NCBI RefSeq assembly: GCF_000607165.1
Contig: NZ_JFZG01000025.1
Coordinates: 248,001-312,000, forward strand
Direction: 5' to 3'
Source: Ralstonia pickettii
GTDB lineage: Bacteria; Pseudomonadota; Gammaproteobacteria; Burkholderiales; Burkholderiaceae
Length of the DNA stretch: 64,000 nucleotides
Numbering within the stretch: the stretch's first letter is position 1; the number at the start of each line of letters is the position of its first letter. The position numbers and the translations under genes are program-made. A model generated the notes under the pieces. It searched no databases, was not told the DNA's origin, and saw only the letters and a program-made list of their open reading frames with translations. Shown in pieces: positions 20,017 through 28,905 of the stretch.

Positions 20017-21047
20017 TTCAGCGTCCCCTTCTGCCAGACCAGCGCGCGGTCACGCACCTTGAAGAGCAGCGTGATGATGCTGGAGAACAGCAGCGCCATG
20101 ACGATCAGCGCGGCATACATGTTGACGTACGATGCCCAGCCTTGCGCCCAGGTCAGGTACCAGCCGAGGCCCGACTTCACACCCATCATCTCGGCCGTCA
20201 CAAGCACGGTGAACGATGCACCCAGTCCCATAAACAGCCCCACGAACACCTGCGGCAGCGCCGCCGGAATCGCAACACGCAGCACCAGGAACGCGTTGGA
20301 TGCGCCCAGCGTGCGCGCAACGTCGTAATAGCTCTTGCTGACGCCGGCCACGCCGGACCACGTGAGCACCGCCACCGGAAAGCCTGCAGCCAGGGCAATC
20401 AGGAAAGCCGCTGCCGAATAGCTCGACGGGAAGAAGTAGAAGGTGATCGGCAGCAGCGCCGTCGCCGGCAGCGGGCCCAGGATGCGCAGCACTGGATGCA
20501 CCCAGTAGCCCACCGCGCGCGACCAGCCGATCGATACGCCCACCAGAAAGCCTGTCAACGCGCCCAGAAAATAGCCGATGCCGAGCAGCTTGAGCGTATT
20601 GAGCACGCTGTCGCCCAGACGCGGCCAGTCTTCCGAATAGACCTCGATCAATGCCTGCGGCGGCGCAAAGAATGGCGTGGGCAATGCGCCGGACTTGGCG
20701 GTCAGCGCCTCCCACAACGCCAGCACCACAGGCACGGCGATCAGCCACGGCCCCGCCGGTTGCAGTGCCTCCTGCACGGCGCGCAACGGGGTCACATGAC
20801 CGGCCGTTAACGCCACCACGAACAGCGCAATGCCCGCAAGCAAAGCGGCAACGCCGAGCTCTACCGTGAATGCCCAATCGCTAAAGCCGACCACGCGATT
20901 GGGCCAGCGCCACGTCAGCAGTCCGAAGGCGATCCATGCCAATGCCGCAACCGCGCCGGTGCGCCATACGCGTCCATTGGCGACGGCATCGGCAAATGGG
21001 TTGGACAGCGCGGCCGGCGCCTCCAGTGTTTGCGGGATTGTGCTCAT
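20010..21047 (-). CDS. ABC transporter permease, SsuC/TauC type
   Basis: 345-residue permease. The first ~130 residues add extra membrane segments before the normal binding-protein-dependent transport domain. The EAA-type loop that contacts the ATPase is visible around VARTLGASNAFLVLRVAIPA. It is longer than the usual SsuC (about 260 residues) because of the N-terminal extension. A GAGGAA box precedes the ATG. It forms the importer with the overlapping ATPase gene. Confidence 0.9.
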   Translation of the reverse strand: MSTIPQTLEAPAALSNPFADAVANGRVWRTGAVAALAWIAFGLLTWRWPNRVVGFSDWAFTVELGVAALLAGIALFVVALTAGHVTPLRAVQEALQPAGPWLIAVPVVLALWEALTAKSGALPTPFFAPPQALIEVYSEDWPRLGDSVLNTLKLLGIGYFLGALTGFLVGVSIGWSRAVGYWVHPVLRILGPLPATALLPITFYFFPSSYSAAAFLIALAAGFPVAVLTWSGVAGVSKSYYDVARTLGASNAFLVLRVAIPAALPQVFVGLFMGLGASFTVLVTAEMMGVKSGLGWYLTWAQGWASYVNMYAALIVMALLFSSIITLLFKVRDRALVWQKGTLKW

Positions 21048-21081
21048 GTTGATGTATTCCTCATGTCCTTACCCGCCTACA

Positions 21082-22089
21082 TCAGGCCAGCACATTCACG
21101 TACACGTGCTGCGCGAGACGCTGCGGATCGGTGGTCTTCTTGATGACGCCGATGCGGCGAAAGTCCTCTGCGTAGAAGGCGATCTCGTCGCGCAAGTCAA
21201 GGCCGGTCGGGTGATGCGTGTAGGTGAGCGTGGCGTAGAGCTTGCGCAAGTCGTCGAGCGCCACCTTGGGCGAATACTTGGCAAACACCTTGGCGGCCTC
21301 ATTCGGGTTTTCGTTGACGAAATCCGTGGCCTGCACAATCGAACGCGCCAATGCGGACGCCGTCGGGCGGTCATTGCGGACCAGTTCGCCGCGTGCGCCG
21401 ATCACGCAGCAGACCTTGCGTGCGTATTCACCGGAGAGGTTCGTGGCCAGTTCCACATACGCGCCGTTCGTGCGCTTCTCCAGCAGGTAGAGGTTCGGGT
21501 CGCCATCGGCAATCGCCTGGATCTCACCCTTGTCCACCGCCACGCCCAGCAGGTCGGCCGGGTACTGGCGCCAGGTGATGTCTTTGTCCGGGTCAATGCC
21601 GTTCTTGGCCAGCAAGATGGTGAAGAAGTGCTTGCCCGGCGCGGCGAGATCGCTCACCCCCACGGTCTTTCCCTTGAGCGCGGCCAGGTTGGTGACACCT
21701 GCCGCCTTGGATCCCACAAGCCGCACGCAACCGCCATGCGAGCTGCCGATGATCTTCACGTCAAAGCCGGCTTCCAGCGGCTTGAGCCAGCGGTGGATCA
21801 TGCCGACTGCCGCGTCTGCCTTGCCGGTAGCGATCGATTCAAGCAGTTGGTCGGTCGAACCGCTGTAGTTGATCAGGTCGACGTGCAGCCCGTTCTTTTC
21901 GAAGAAGCCGCGTTCCTGCGCCACCACGATGGGCGTCAGGCAGAACGAATTCTGGTTCCATGCAAACGTCAGCTTGCGCGGTTGCGAGTAGGCCCTACGG
22001 CCAAGGATCAATGCCGGTGCTGCCAGCGCCGTGGCTGCCGCCGCGTGCAATACCTTGCGGCGCGAGATTCCCGCTGTCTCTTCGCTCAT
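21082..22089 (-). CDS. ABC transporter substrate-binding protein, SsuA-like
   Basis: 335-residue binding protein with a twin-arginine signal (ISRRKVLHAAAATALAAPAL) and the SsuA/NMT1-like fold: NSFCLTPIVVAQERGFFEKN at the mature N-terminus, GKADAAVGMIHRWL and LKGKTVGVSDLAAPG. It is immediately upstream of the permease and is therefore the primary binding protein of this importer. The ligand is not determinable, though sulfonate or sulfate ester is likely from the monooxygenase in the same operon. Confidence 0.87.
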   Translation of the reverse strand: MSEETAGISRRKVLHAAAATALAAPALILGRRAYSQPRKLTFAWNQNSFCLTPIVVAQERGFFEKNGLHVDLINYSGSTDQLLESIATGKADAAVGMIHRWLKPLEAGFDVKIIGSSHGGCVRLVGSKAAGVTNLAALKGKTVGVSDLAAPGKHFFTILLAKNGIDPDKDITWRQYPADLLGVAVDKGEIQAIADGDPNLYLLEKRTNGAYVELATNLSGEYARKVCCVIGARGELVRNDRPTASALARSIVQATDFVNENPNEAAKVFAKYSPKVALDDLRKLYATLTYTHHPTGLDLRDEIAFYAEDFRRIGVIKKTTDPQRLAQHVYVNVLA

Positions 22090-22137
22090 TGAATGCTCCC
22101 CGTGATGATGTATTCGATCTGTTTGTCAGGCGACGGC

Positions 22138-22977
22138 TTAATCGAGCACGTCGGGCTCGGCAGCGACCAGGCCTGCGTAAAGGCCCTCGAACGCGTGCAG
22201 CGCGCCTTCCTGGCCGCCCACCTGGCTGTGCGTGTGGCGCGCCGTGGCGGCATCGATGGGCTGCGGCGTGCCCGCAGCTTCTGCTAGCAATTGCGTGTGT
22301 GCCGCGTTGTCCAGCGCGATGTACCACCACGCTGCGGCTTCCACGGTCGGGCCGGCCGCAAGAATGCCGTGGTTCTTCAGGATCACGCCCTTGTGCGTGC
22401 CGCCGTCGGGCTTGGTGAGCGCATGCGCAATGCGCTCGCCCTCGCTCGAATCGACCACCATGCCGGTGAAGTCGTCGAACAGCGCATGGTCTTCATAGAA
22501 CGAGCATGCGTCCTGCGTGAGCGGATCCAGCGGCCGGCCCAGCGTCGACCACGCCTTGCCGTACGTCGAATGGGTATGCGCTGCAGCCACGATGTGCGGA
22601 TGCGCTTCGTGAATCGCCGCATGAATCGCAAACGCCGCCTTATTCAGCGGCCGGTTGCCGATGACCGTCTCGCCACGCGCATTCGCGAGCAGCAGGTCCG
22701 ACACCTTGATGCGCGAGAAATGCACGCCCAGAGGGTTGACCCAGAAATGGTCCGTCAACTCCGGATCGCGTGCGGTGATATGGCCCGCCAGCCCAAGGTC
22801 AAAGCCATGCCGCGCAAACAGGCGGAACGCCCCCGCAAGACGCTCTTGCCGATGGCGCCGCTCGGCCTCGAGCGTCGGCCGCACGGCGGGCGGATCAAAC
22901 CAGAATTTCTGCTCGGGCGTGCTGTTCAGCTTGAGCGTGGACGATGCCGCGCGCTCGATGGAAAGGACTGCGCTCAT
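22138..22977 (-). CDS. class II aldolase/adducin family protein
   Basis: 279 residues with the class II aldolase fold. The metal site is suggested by His134-x-His136 in AAAHTHSTYG and a third His in KNHGILAAG; a likely catalytic acid lies near Glu124 (AIHEAHP). Cytoplasmic. It follows the monooxygenase gene by nine bases and precedes a binding protein gene, so it is part of the sulfur operon. Many such operon members have no known substrate; a C-S or C-C cleavage after monooxygenation is conceivable but unproven. Confidence 0.82.
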   Translation of the reverse strand: MSAVLSIERAASSTLKLNSTPEQKFWFDPPAVRPTLEAERRHRQERLAGAFRLFARHGFDLGLAGHITARDPELTDHFWVNPLGVHFSRIKVSDLLLANARGETVIGNRPLNKAAFAIHAAIHEAHPHIVAAAHTHSTYGKAWSTLGRPLDPLTQDACSFYEDHALFDDFTGMVVDSSEGERIAHALTKPDGGTHKGVILKNHGILAAGPTVEAAAWWYIALDNAAHTQLLAEAAGTPQPIDAATARHTHSQVGGQEGALHAFEGLYAGLVAAEPDVLD

Positions 22978-22986
22978 GCCTGTTCC

Positions 22987-24078
22987 TCACGCGGCCTTGC
23001 GCTGCGCACCACGCTGCGCCACCAGCTCGCGCACGCGCGGGATGAGCGTGCGACCGTAATCCACCACGTCTTCCAGCGGATCAAAGCCGCGGATCAGGAA
23101 GGTGGTGACGCCCAGGTCGTAGTAGTCGAGCAGCGCATCGGCCACCTGCTCCGGCGTGCCAACCAGCGCGGTGGAATTGGAGCGCCCACCGGTTTCCTTG
23201 GCGATGGCCGTCCACAAGCGTTTGTCGACGCGCTCGCCCTGCTCCGCGGCCGCTAGCAGGCGCCGTGCGCCCTCGCTCTGTTGCGGGCCGCCTCGGCTGT
23301 AGCCCTGCTGCACGCGCAGCGCACGCGTCCGCTCGAGAATGCTCTCTGCCCGCGCCCAGGCCGCGTCCTCCGTGTCCGCCAGGATCGGACGGAACGACAC
23401 CGAGAAGCGGATGCTGCGCCCATGCCTGGCGGCTTCCGCCCGCACGCGCGTCGTCAGATCACGCACTTGGTCGAGCGATTCGCCCCACAGCGCATACACG
23501 TCCGCATGTTTGCCGGCCACCTCAACGGCCACGTCGGATGCGCCCCCGAAGTAGATCGGCACATGCGGTTTCTGCGCGGGCTTCACTTCAGAGAAACCTT
23601 GCTCGAAGCGATAGAAGGCGCCCTCGTGGTCAAACGGTTTCGTTTCTGTCCAGATGCGCCGCAGGATGCCGAGGTATTCGTCGGTGCGCGCGTAGCGCTG
23701 GTCGTGGCCCAGATAGTCGCCGTCGCGACGTTGCTCGCTGTCGGAGCCGCCCGAGATGAAGTGCACGCCCAGACGGCCACCGGTGAACTGGTCCAGCGTG
23801 GCGATCTGCCGCGCGGCCAGCGTCGGATTCGTAAACCCCGGCCGGTGCGCGAGCATGAAGTGAATGCGCTCCGTCAGTGCCGCTGCGTACGAGATCGTGA
23901 GTGTGGCCGAAGGCCCCGTTGAATGATGCGGGACCAGAATGCGGTCAAAGCCGGCCTGCTCGTGCGCCTGTGCAAAGGCACGCACGTAATCACGGTCAAT
24001 CACAGGCCCGTTGGGATCGGCGGGGTGGATTTCCGACTGTTTCTGGCTCTGGATCATGCCGATGAAATCGACGCTCAT
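22987..24078 (-). CDS. LLM-class flavin monooxygenase, alkanesulfonate monooxygenase-like
   Basis: 363-residue FMNH2-dependent oxygenase of the SsuD branch of the luciferase family (TIM barrel). Visible family segments are LVPHHSTGPSATLTISYAAA, HFISGGSDSEQRRDGD and VPIYFGGASDVAVEVA. The ATG at 24078 is preceded by CGGAG and was preferred to one six codons upstream. It is the first gene of the operon, and the ABC transporter and class II aldolase follow. It should desulfonate an imported organosulfonate, releasing sulfite; no flavin reductase is seen in the window. Confidence 0.88.
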   Translation of the reverse strand: MSVDFIGMIQSQKQSEIHPADPNGPVIDRDYVRAFAQAHEQAGFDRILVPHHSTGPSATLTISYAAALTERIHFMLAHRPGFTNPTLAARQIATLDQFTGGRLGVHFISGGSDSEQRRDGDYLGHDQRYARTDEYLGILRRIWTETKPFDHEGAFYRFEQGFSEVKPAQKPHVPIYFGGASDVAVEVAGKHADVYALWGESLDQVRDLTTRVRAEAARHGRSIRFSVSFRPILADTEDAAWARAESILERTRALRVQQGYSRGGPQQSEGARRLLAAAEQGERVDKRLWTAIAKETGGRSNSTALVGTPEQVADALLDYYDLGVTTFLIRGFDPLEDVVDYGRTLIPRVRELVAQRGAQRKAA

Positions 24079-24095
24079 GGTGGCTCCGTTCCGCA

Positions 24096-24179
24096 TATCG
24101 TTAGAAGGCTGGCAAGGCGCGATGCCCCGCCGTGAATGCGAATGAAGTTACGTCACCACCGGCGCTGCACTAACGAATA
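24096..24179. promoter_or_regulatory. candidate operator pair in divergent sulfur promoter
   Basis: The 197-bp region between the two divergent sulfur units contains TATCGTTAG at 24096-24104 and CTAACGAATA at 24170-24179. Their cores TCGTTAG and CTAACGA are exact inverted copies about 65 bases apart. A CysB/Cbl-type or other regulator binding both sides is possible; no regulator gene is adjacent. Confidence 0.3.
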
Positions 24180-24275
24180 ATTTCAACGCTGCATATTCGG
24201 CATAGATCGTTCGCGGCGCTCGGCAACCTCGATACGCTGTGCGCCAACATCACCTGCTTCGCACATTGCACCGTC

Positions 24276-25484
24276 ATGTCGTCTGCGCCCTTGCATCGTC
24301 TACCCACGCCGCCCGACCGGCTTGCCGAAGTGCTGGCCGCCGTCTGCCCGCAGTTGGCCTCTTCCGCCGCAGAGCACGATCTGCATGGCGGCTTCCCGCA
24401 CGACAACTTTGCGTTGCTGCACGCATCCGGCTTGATCGCCCAAGTCATTCCAAAAACGCATGGCGGCGGCGGCGCGGCCCTGAAGACCGCGCGCCAGATC
24501 ATTGCGTCCATCGCGCATGCCGATGCAGCCACTGCGCTTGTGCTGACAATGACGTACCTGCAGCACCGCGCCATCGCACGTGCCGATACACGCTGGCCTG
24601 CGCATGTTCGGCAACAGGTGTTTGCGACGGCGTTGAATGAAGGTGCGCTCATCAACGCGCTGCGTGTGGAGCCCGATCTGGGCTCCCCGGCTCGGGGCGG
24701 GTTGCCGGCCACGGTGGCAACGCGTGTCGGCAACGCCTGGCGCATCCGGGGTCGCAAGCTCTACAGCACCGGCAGCCCCGCCCTGCGCTGGCTGGCCGTG
24801 TGGGGCCGAACCGATGAAGCCGAGCCCCGCGTGGGCGTCTTCCTTGTGCCACGTCCGTTGCCCGAAACACCGGGTATCCGCATCGAAGAAACCTGGAACC
24901 ATCTCGGCTTGCGTGCCTCTGGCAGCCACGACGTCGTTCTGGAAGACGTGGAAATTCCGCTCGACTACGCCGTCGACATCCGCCCCGCTGCTGCATGGGC
25001 AGCGCACGATGCTGCACAAGCCGACACCGGTGCGCAACTCGACCAGCAAGCGTGGATGACCGTGCTGCTCGGCAGCCTGTACGACGCGGTGGCGCAGGCT
25101 GCCCGCGACTGGCTCATCCAGTTCCTGAACACACGTGCGCCGGCCAACCTGGGCGGGCCGCTGGCCACGCTGCCGCGCATGCAGGAAGCGATGGGCGAGA
25201 TTGCAGCTGCGCTGCACACCAACCGCGTGCTCCTGGATCATGCAGCCGAGGCAGCTGATGCGGGCTCGCCGCTTTCCGTCACCGACAGCGGGCTCCTCAA
25301 GTACACGGTCACCACCAACGCCATCCGCGCGGTGGAGCTCGCGTTGAAGTTGTCCGGCAATCACGGCTTGTCGCGCCACAACCCGCTGGAGCGCCACTAT
25401 CGCGATGTACTGTGCAGCCGCATCCACACGCCGCAAAACGATTCCATCCTGTTGGCCGCCGGCCGCACTGCACTCGGGGTTTAG
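24276..25484 (+). CDS. acyl-CoA dehydrogenase-family flavoprotein (SfnB/DszC-like)
   Basis: 402-residue protein with acyl-CoA dehydrogenase domain order: N-terminal helices, middle beta domain (EPDLGSPARGG, TGSPALRWLAVWGR, WNHLGLRASGSHDVVLEDVEIP) and C-terminal helical domain. The usual catalytic Glu is not evident, and sulfur-cluster members of this family often work as flavin-dependent monooxygenases for dimethylsulfone-type or other organosulfur compounds. It is divergent from the LLM monooxygenase and precedes a cysteine-dioxygenase-type gene by 60 bases. Confidence 0.82.
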   Translation: MSSAPLHRLPTPPDRLAEVLAAVCPQLASSAAEHDLHGGFPHDNFALLHASGLIAQVIPKTHGGGGAALKTARQIIASIAHADAATALVLTMTYLQHRAIARADTRWPAHVRQQVFATALNEGALINALRVEPDLGSPARGGLPATVATRVGNAWRIRGRKLYSTGSPALRWLAVWGRTDEAEPRVGVFLVPRPLPETPGIRIEETWNHLGLRASGSHDVVLEDVEIPLDYAVDIRPAAAWAAHDAAQADTGAQLDQQAWMTVLLGSLYDAVAQAARDWLIQFLNTRAPANLGGPLATLPRMQEAMGEIAAALHTNRVLLDHAAEAADAGSPLSVTDSGLLKYTVTTNAIRAVELALKLSGNHGLSRHNPLERHYRDVLCSRIHTPQNDSILLAAGRTALGV

Positions 25485-25544
25485 CTAGACGCCTCCGCCC
25501 AAGTCCAGCAAGATGCACCAAAACCCCACATCAGGAACCTGTCG

Positions 25545-26204
25545 ATGAGCACGCCCGCCCGCGCTGCCGTTTCCGCTGCTTTTTCCTCTGCGGCAGCCGC
25601 ACAAACCCAGTCCACCGTGCCGCTGCGCGATTTCGTGACCGCACTGTCGCGCCTGCTGGATCAGCAGCCGACCGAAGCCGAGATCCTCTCGCGCGCCGGT
25701 GCCCTGCTCGGCGTGCTCGTCGCCCGCGACGACTGGCTGCCTGCTGAATACGCACAGCCCCACCCCGAGCACTTCCAGCAGTTCCTGCTGCATGCGGATT
25801 CCGGCGAGCGCTTTTCCATCGTCAGCTTTGTCTGGGGCCCCGGCCAACGCACGCCCATTCACGACCACACCACCTGGGGCCTGATCGGCATGTTGCGCGG
25901 CGCCGAATACTCGCAACCGTTCAAGCTCGACGCACAAGGCAAACCCCAACCCGACGGCCCGGCCATCCGCCTGGAGCCCGGCGCTGTGGAGCACGTCTCG
26001 CCGCGCATTGGCGACATCCACCGCGTGCACAACGCCTTTGACGATCGCACGTCGATCAGCATCCACGTGTACGGCGGCAACATCGGCGGCATCCACCGCT
26101 CTGTCTACACGGAAGACGGCGAGCGCAAGCCCTTCGTCTCTGGTTACTCGAATACCCATCTGCCCAATCTCTGGGACCGTTCCAAGGACACGCCCGCATC
26201 ATGA
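25545..26204 (+). CDS. cysteine dioxygenase-type thiol dioxygenase
   Basis: 219-residue cupin that oxidises a thiol (cysteine or 3-mercaptopropionate) to a sulfinate with Fe2+ and O2. Iron ligands are His106 and His108 in PIHDHTTWG and His159 in GDIHRVHN; the Ser-His-Tyr triad is Ser172, His174, Tyr176 in SISIHVYGG. The bacterial-type sequence does not settle the substrate. Its stop overlaps the rhodanese start by four bases (ATGA), so the two are translationally coupled. Confidence 0.9.
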   Translation: MSTPARAAVSAAFSSAAAAQTQSTVPLRDFVTALSRLLDQQPTEAEILSRAGALLGVLVARDDWLPAEYAQPHPEHFQQFLLHADSGERFSIVSFVWGPGQRTPIHDHTTWGLIGMLRGAEYSQPFKLDAQGKPQPDGPAIRLEPGAVEHVSPRIGDIHRVHNAFDDRTSISIHVYGGNIGGIHRSVYTEDGERKPFVSGYSNTHLPNLWDRSKDTPAS

Positions 26205-27841
26205 GCAGCCCTATCGACGCCATCGAATCGCCAGTCGCTGCGCCGCTGGCCGAAACCCACGTCCCGACGCTCACGTATGCCGACGTGCGCGCCGCCCTGC
26301 TGGCCCGCAAGGAGATCGCGCTGGTCGACGTACGCGAGGAAGACCCGTACGCGCAGGCGCATCCGCTGTGGGCAGCCAACCTGTCGCTCTCCCGGCTGGA
26401 GCTGGAAGCGTGGTCGCGCATTCCGCGCCGCGATACGTTGATCGTGCTGTATGGCGTGCACGATGGCGTGGACCTTGCCCCGCAAGCGGCCGCCAAGCTG
26501 GCCGAACTCGGCTATACGCGCGTGTACCTGCTCGAAGGCGGCCTGGATGGCTGGCGCGCTGCCGGTGGCGAAGTCTTCCAGGACGTGAACGTGCCCAGCA
26601 AGGCCTTTGGCGAATACGTGGAGGCGCACCGCCACACGCCGTCGTTCAGCGCGCAGGAGGTCAAGGCGCTGCTCGATGCCAAGCGCGACGTGGTCATCGT
26701 CGACGCACGCCGTTATGAAGAGTTTCAAACCATGAGCATCCCCACGGCGACGAGCGTGCCGGGAGCCGAGCTGGTGCTACGCATCCGCGAGCTGGCGCCG
26801 GACCCGAGCACGCAGGTCATCGTCAATTGCGCCGGGCGCACGCGCAGCATCATCGGCACGCAATCGCTGGTGAATGCGGGCATTCCCAACCCGGTGGCGG
26901 CACTGCGCAACGGCACCATCGGTTGGCTGCTGGCCGATCAGGTGTTGGACCATGGCGCCAGCCGCCGTCATCCGCAAGACGTTGCTGCCGACACGCGTGC
27001 GCAGGCGCAAGCCGATGCACGCGCTGTGGCCGAACGCGCCAACGTCCCGCGCGTAGCACTCGCAGACGTTGCCAAGCTGGAGGCGCCCGACCGCACGCTC
27101 TACAAGCTCGACGTGCGCACGCTAGAGGAATACGCCGCCGGCCACCTGCCCGGCTTTGCCAGCGCGCCAGGCGGGCAGCTTGTGCAGGAAACCGATCACA
27201 CTGCCGCCGTCCGCGGTGCCCGCATCGTCCTGGCCGATGATGATGGCGTGCGCGCCGACATGTCCGCCTCGTGGCTCGCACAAATGGGTTGGGAGGTCTA
27301 TGTCGTCGATCCTGTCGACACCAGCGAGCGCAGCGCCACGGGCGCGTGGCAGACACCTGCCCCGCAACCACCCGCCGTGCGCACAGTCGACGCCCGCGCT
27401 CTGGCCGGCTGGCTGGAAGCCGGCGACACAGCCGTCATTGATGTCACGCGTAGCGCCAATTATGTCGCACGGCATATTCCGGGCGCTTGGTTTGCCGTGC
27501 GCTCCGACTTGCCCGCCGCGCTCGCGCGCATCCCGGCTGCACGCCGCTATGTGCTGACCTGTGGCTCCAGCCTGCTCGCCCGCTTTGCCGCCGCCGACCT
27601 TGCCGCGCTGACGCAAGCCGAAGTGTGGGTGCTCGACGGCGGCACCGCAGCATGGGTGGCTGCCGGCCTGCCCGTTGAAACCGGGGAGACTCGACTCGCC
27701 TCGAATCGCATCGACCGCTACCGCCGTCCGTATGAAGGCACGAGCGCCCCGCGCAAAGCCATGCAGGCCTATCTCGATTGGGAGTTCGGGCTGGTGGAGC
27801 AGTTGCGACGGGACGGAACGCACGGTTTTCGGGTGATCTGA
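26201..27841 (+). CDS. four-domain rhodanese-like sulfurtransferase
   Basis: 546 residues containing four rhodanese-like repeats: about residues 24-125, 146-250, 285-372 and 394-492. Only the second (Cys210 in VNCAGRTRS) and the fourth (Cys454 in LTCGSSLLAR) keep an active-site cysteine; the first (LYGVHDG) and third (LADDDGV) lack it, giving an alternating inactive/active pattern. It is coupled to the thiol dioxygenase upstream, suggesting sulfane-sulfur transfer linked to thiol oxidation. No signal peptide, so cytoplasmic. Confidence 0.9.
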   Translation: MSSPIDAIESPVAAPLAETHVPTLTYADVRAALLARKEIALVDVREEDPYAQAHPLWAANLSLSRLELEAWSRIPRRDTLIVLYGVHDGVDLAPQAAAKLAELGYTRVYLLEGGLDGWRAAGGEVFQDVNVPSKAFGEYVEAHRHTPSFSAQEVKALLDAKRDVVIVDARRYEEFQTMSIPTATSVPGAELVLRIRELAPDPSTQVIVNCAGRTRSIIGTQSLVNAGIPNPVAALRNGTIGWLLADQVLDHGASRRHPQDVAADTRAQAQADARAVAERANVPRVALADVAKLEAPDRTLYKLDVRTLEEYAAGHLPGFASAPGGQLVQETDHTAAVRGARIVLADDDGVRADMSASWLAQMGWEVYVVDPVDTSERSATGAWQTPAPQPPAVRTVDARALAGWLEAGDTAVIDVTRSANYVARHIPGAWFAVRSDLPAALARIPAARRYVLTCGSSLLARFAAADLAALTQAEVWVLDGGTAAWVAAGLPVETGETRLASNRIDRYRRPYEGTSAPRKAMQAYLDWEFGLVEQLRRDGTHGFRVI

Positions 27842-28002
27842 TCGCTGCCCGCCGTTCGGAACGTGGGGCCTGGCGTTTAGAACACGCCCCACGCCTTGGC
27901 TCACTTGCTTGCTAACGGCGCTCACAACGAGCGATAGCAAAACTCGTTTTGCGCGTCAGCTTCCCTTGAGTAGCATCGGGACTTCCTCGCAGAGGTTCCC
28001 TC

Positions 28003-28890
28003 ATGTCCCCCTTCATCGCCCTGTGCCTGCTCATCACCTACGTGGTGTGGGGCACAACGTATCTCGCCATCCGCTTTGCGCTGACCGATCTGCCGCCCTT
28101 CCTGATGATGGGCTCGCGCTTTCTGGCTGCGGCATTGCTGCTCGCTCCGCTGGTCATCCTGCGCCAGCGCGGGAAGCCGGAAGATCGGCCGACCGCACGC
28201 CAGGTGCGCAACTGCGCGCTCATCGGAGCGTTCATGCTGGTGGGCGGCATGGGCATGACGGCGGTGGCGGAGCAGACCATCTCATCGGGTGCCACCACGG
28301 TGATGATCGCGTCGATGCCGCTGTTCTCAACCCTGTGGACGCTGCTGGCCGGCGGCCGCCTGCGTGCGTATGAGATTGGCGCCATTGCGCTGGGCAGCAT
28401 CGGGATTGCGGTGCTGTTTCGCGGGGCGGAGTTCCAGGCCAGCACGGCGGGCGTGCTGGCCCTGACCATCGCCATTGCTTCGTGGTCATTCGGCTCGCAG
28501 CTCTCCAAGCGCATCGACATGCCCAAGGGCACGACGGCCTTCGTACTGGAGATGGCTTTTGGCGGCGTAGCGCTCGTGCTGCTCAGCCTGATCACCGGCG
28601 AAGCGTGGCCGAAGCACATCGGCATGCATTCCGCGCTTGCATGGGGCTACCTCGTGGTGTTCGGCTCGGCCATTGCCTTCACGGCTTACATGGCGCTGGT
28701 AGAGCGCGTGTCCACCGTGATGGCGACAAGCTATGTGTACGTGAACCCGCCCATCGCCCTGTTGATGGGCGCGTGGCTGGCCGATGAAGTGGTCGCGCCA
28801 CAGACGCTGGGTGCGACGGGCATCATCCTGGCGGCGGTGGTGGTGCTGACGGCCGGGGCTACGCGGGCGGCGCGGCGGGCGGCAGCCTGA
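28003..28890 (+). CDS. EamA/DMT-family transporter
   Basis: 295-residue drug/metabolite transporter with about ten membrane helices arranged as two EamA repeats (residues ~5-135 and ~148-288). The N-terminal YVVWGTTYLAIRFAL and the repeat-2 stretch YVYVNPPIALLMGAWLADE are typical of the YedA-like branch. The substrate is unknown; such proteins usually export amino acids or metabolites. It stands alone on the plus strand; the 160-bp region upstream contains an inverted repeat (CGTGGGGC / GCCCCACG, 27862-27893) that may terminate the rhodanese transcript. Confidence 0.85.
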   Translation: MSPFIALCLLITYVVWGTTYLAIRFALTDLPPFLMMGSRFLAAALLLAPLVILRQRGKPEDRPTARQVRNCALIGAFMLVGGMGMTAVAEQTISSGATTVMIASMPLFSTLWTLLAGGRLRAYEIGAIALGSIGIAVLFRGAEFQASTAGVLALTIAIASWSFGSQLSKRIDMPKGTTAFVLEMAFGGVALVLLSLITGEAWPKHIGMHSALAWGYLVVFGSAIAFTAYMALVERVSTVMATSYVYVNPPIALLMGAWLADEVVAPQTLGATGIILAAVVVLTAGATRAARRAAA

Positions 28891-28905
28891 GGGCCTGCAT
28901 GACCT

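Noticed and set aside
27862-27893. inverted repeat after the rhodanese gene as a certain terminator
   Set aside because: It has a perfect 8-bp stem but a 16-base loop and no T-run, so it is only mentioned, not called.
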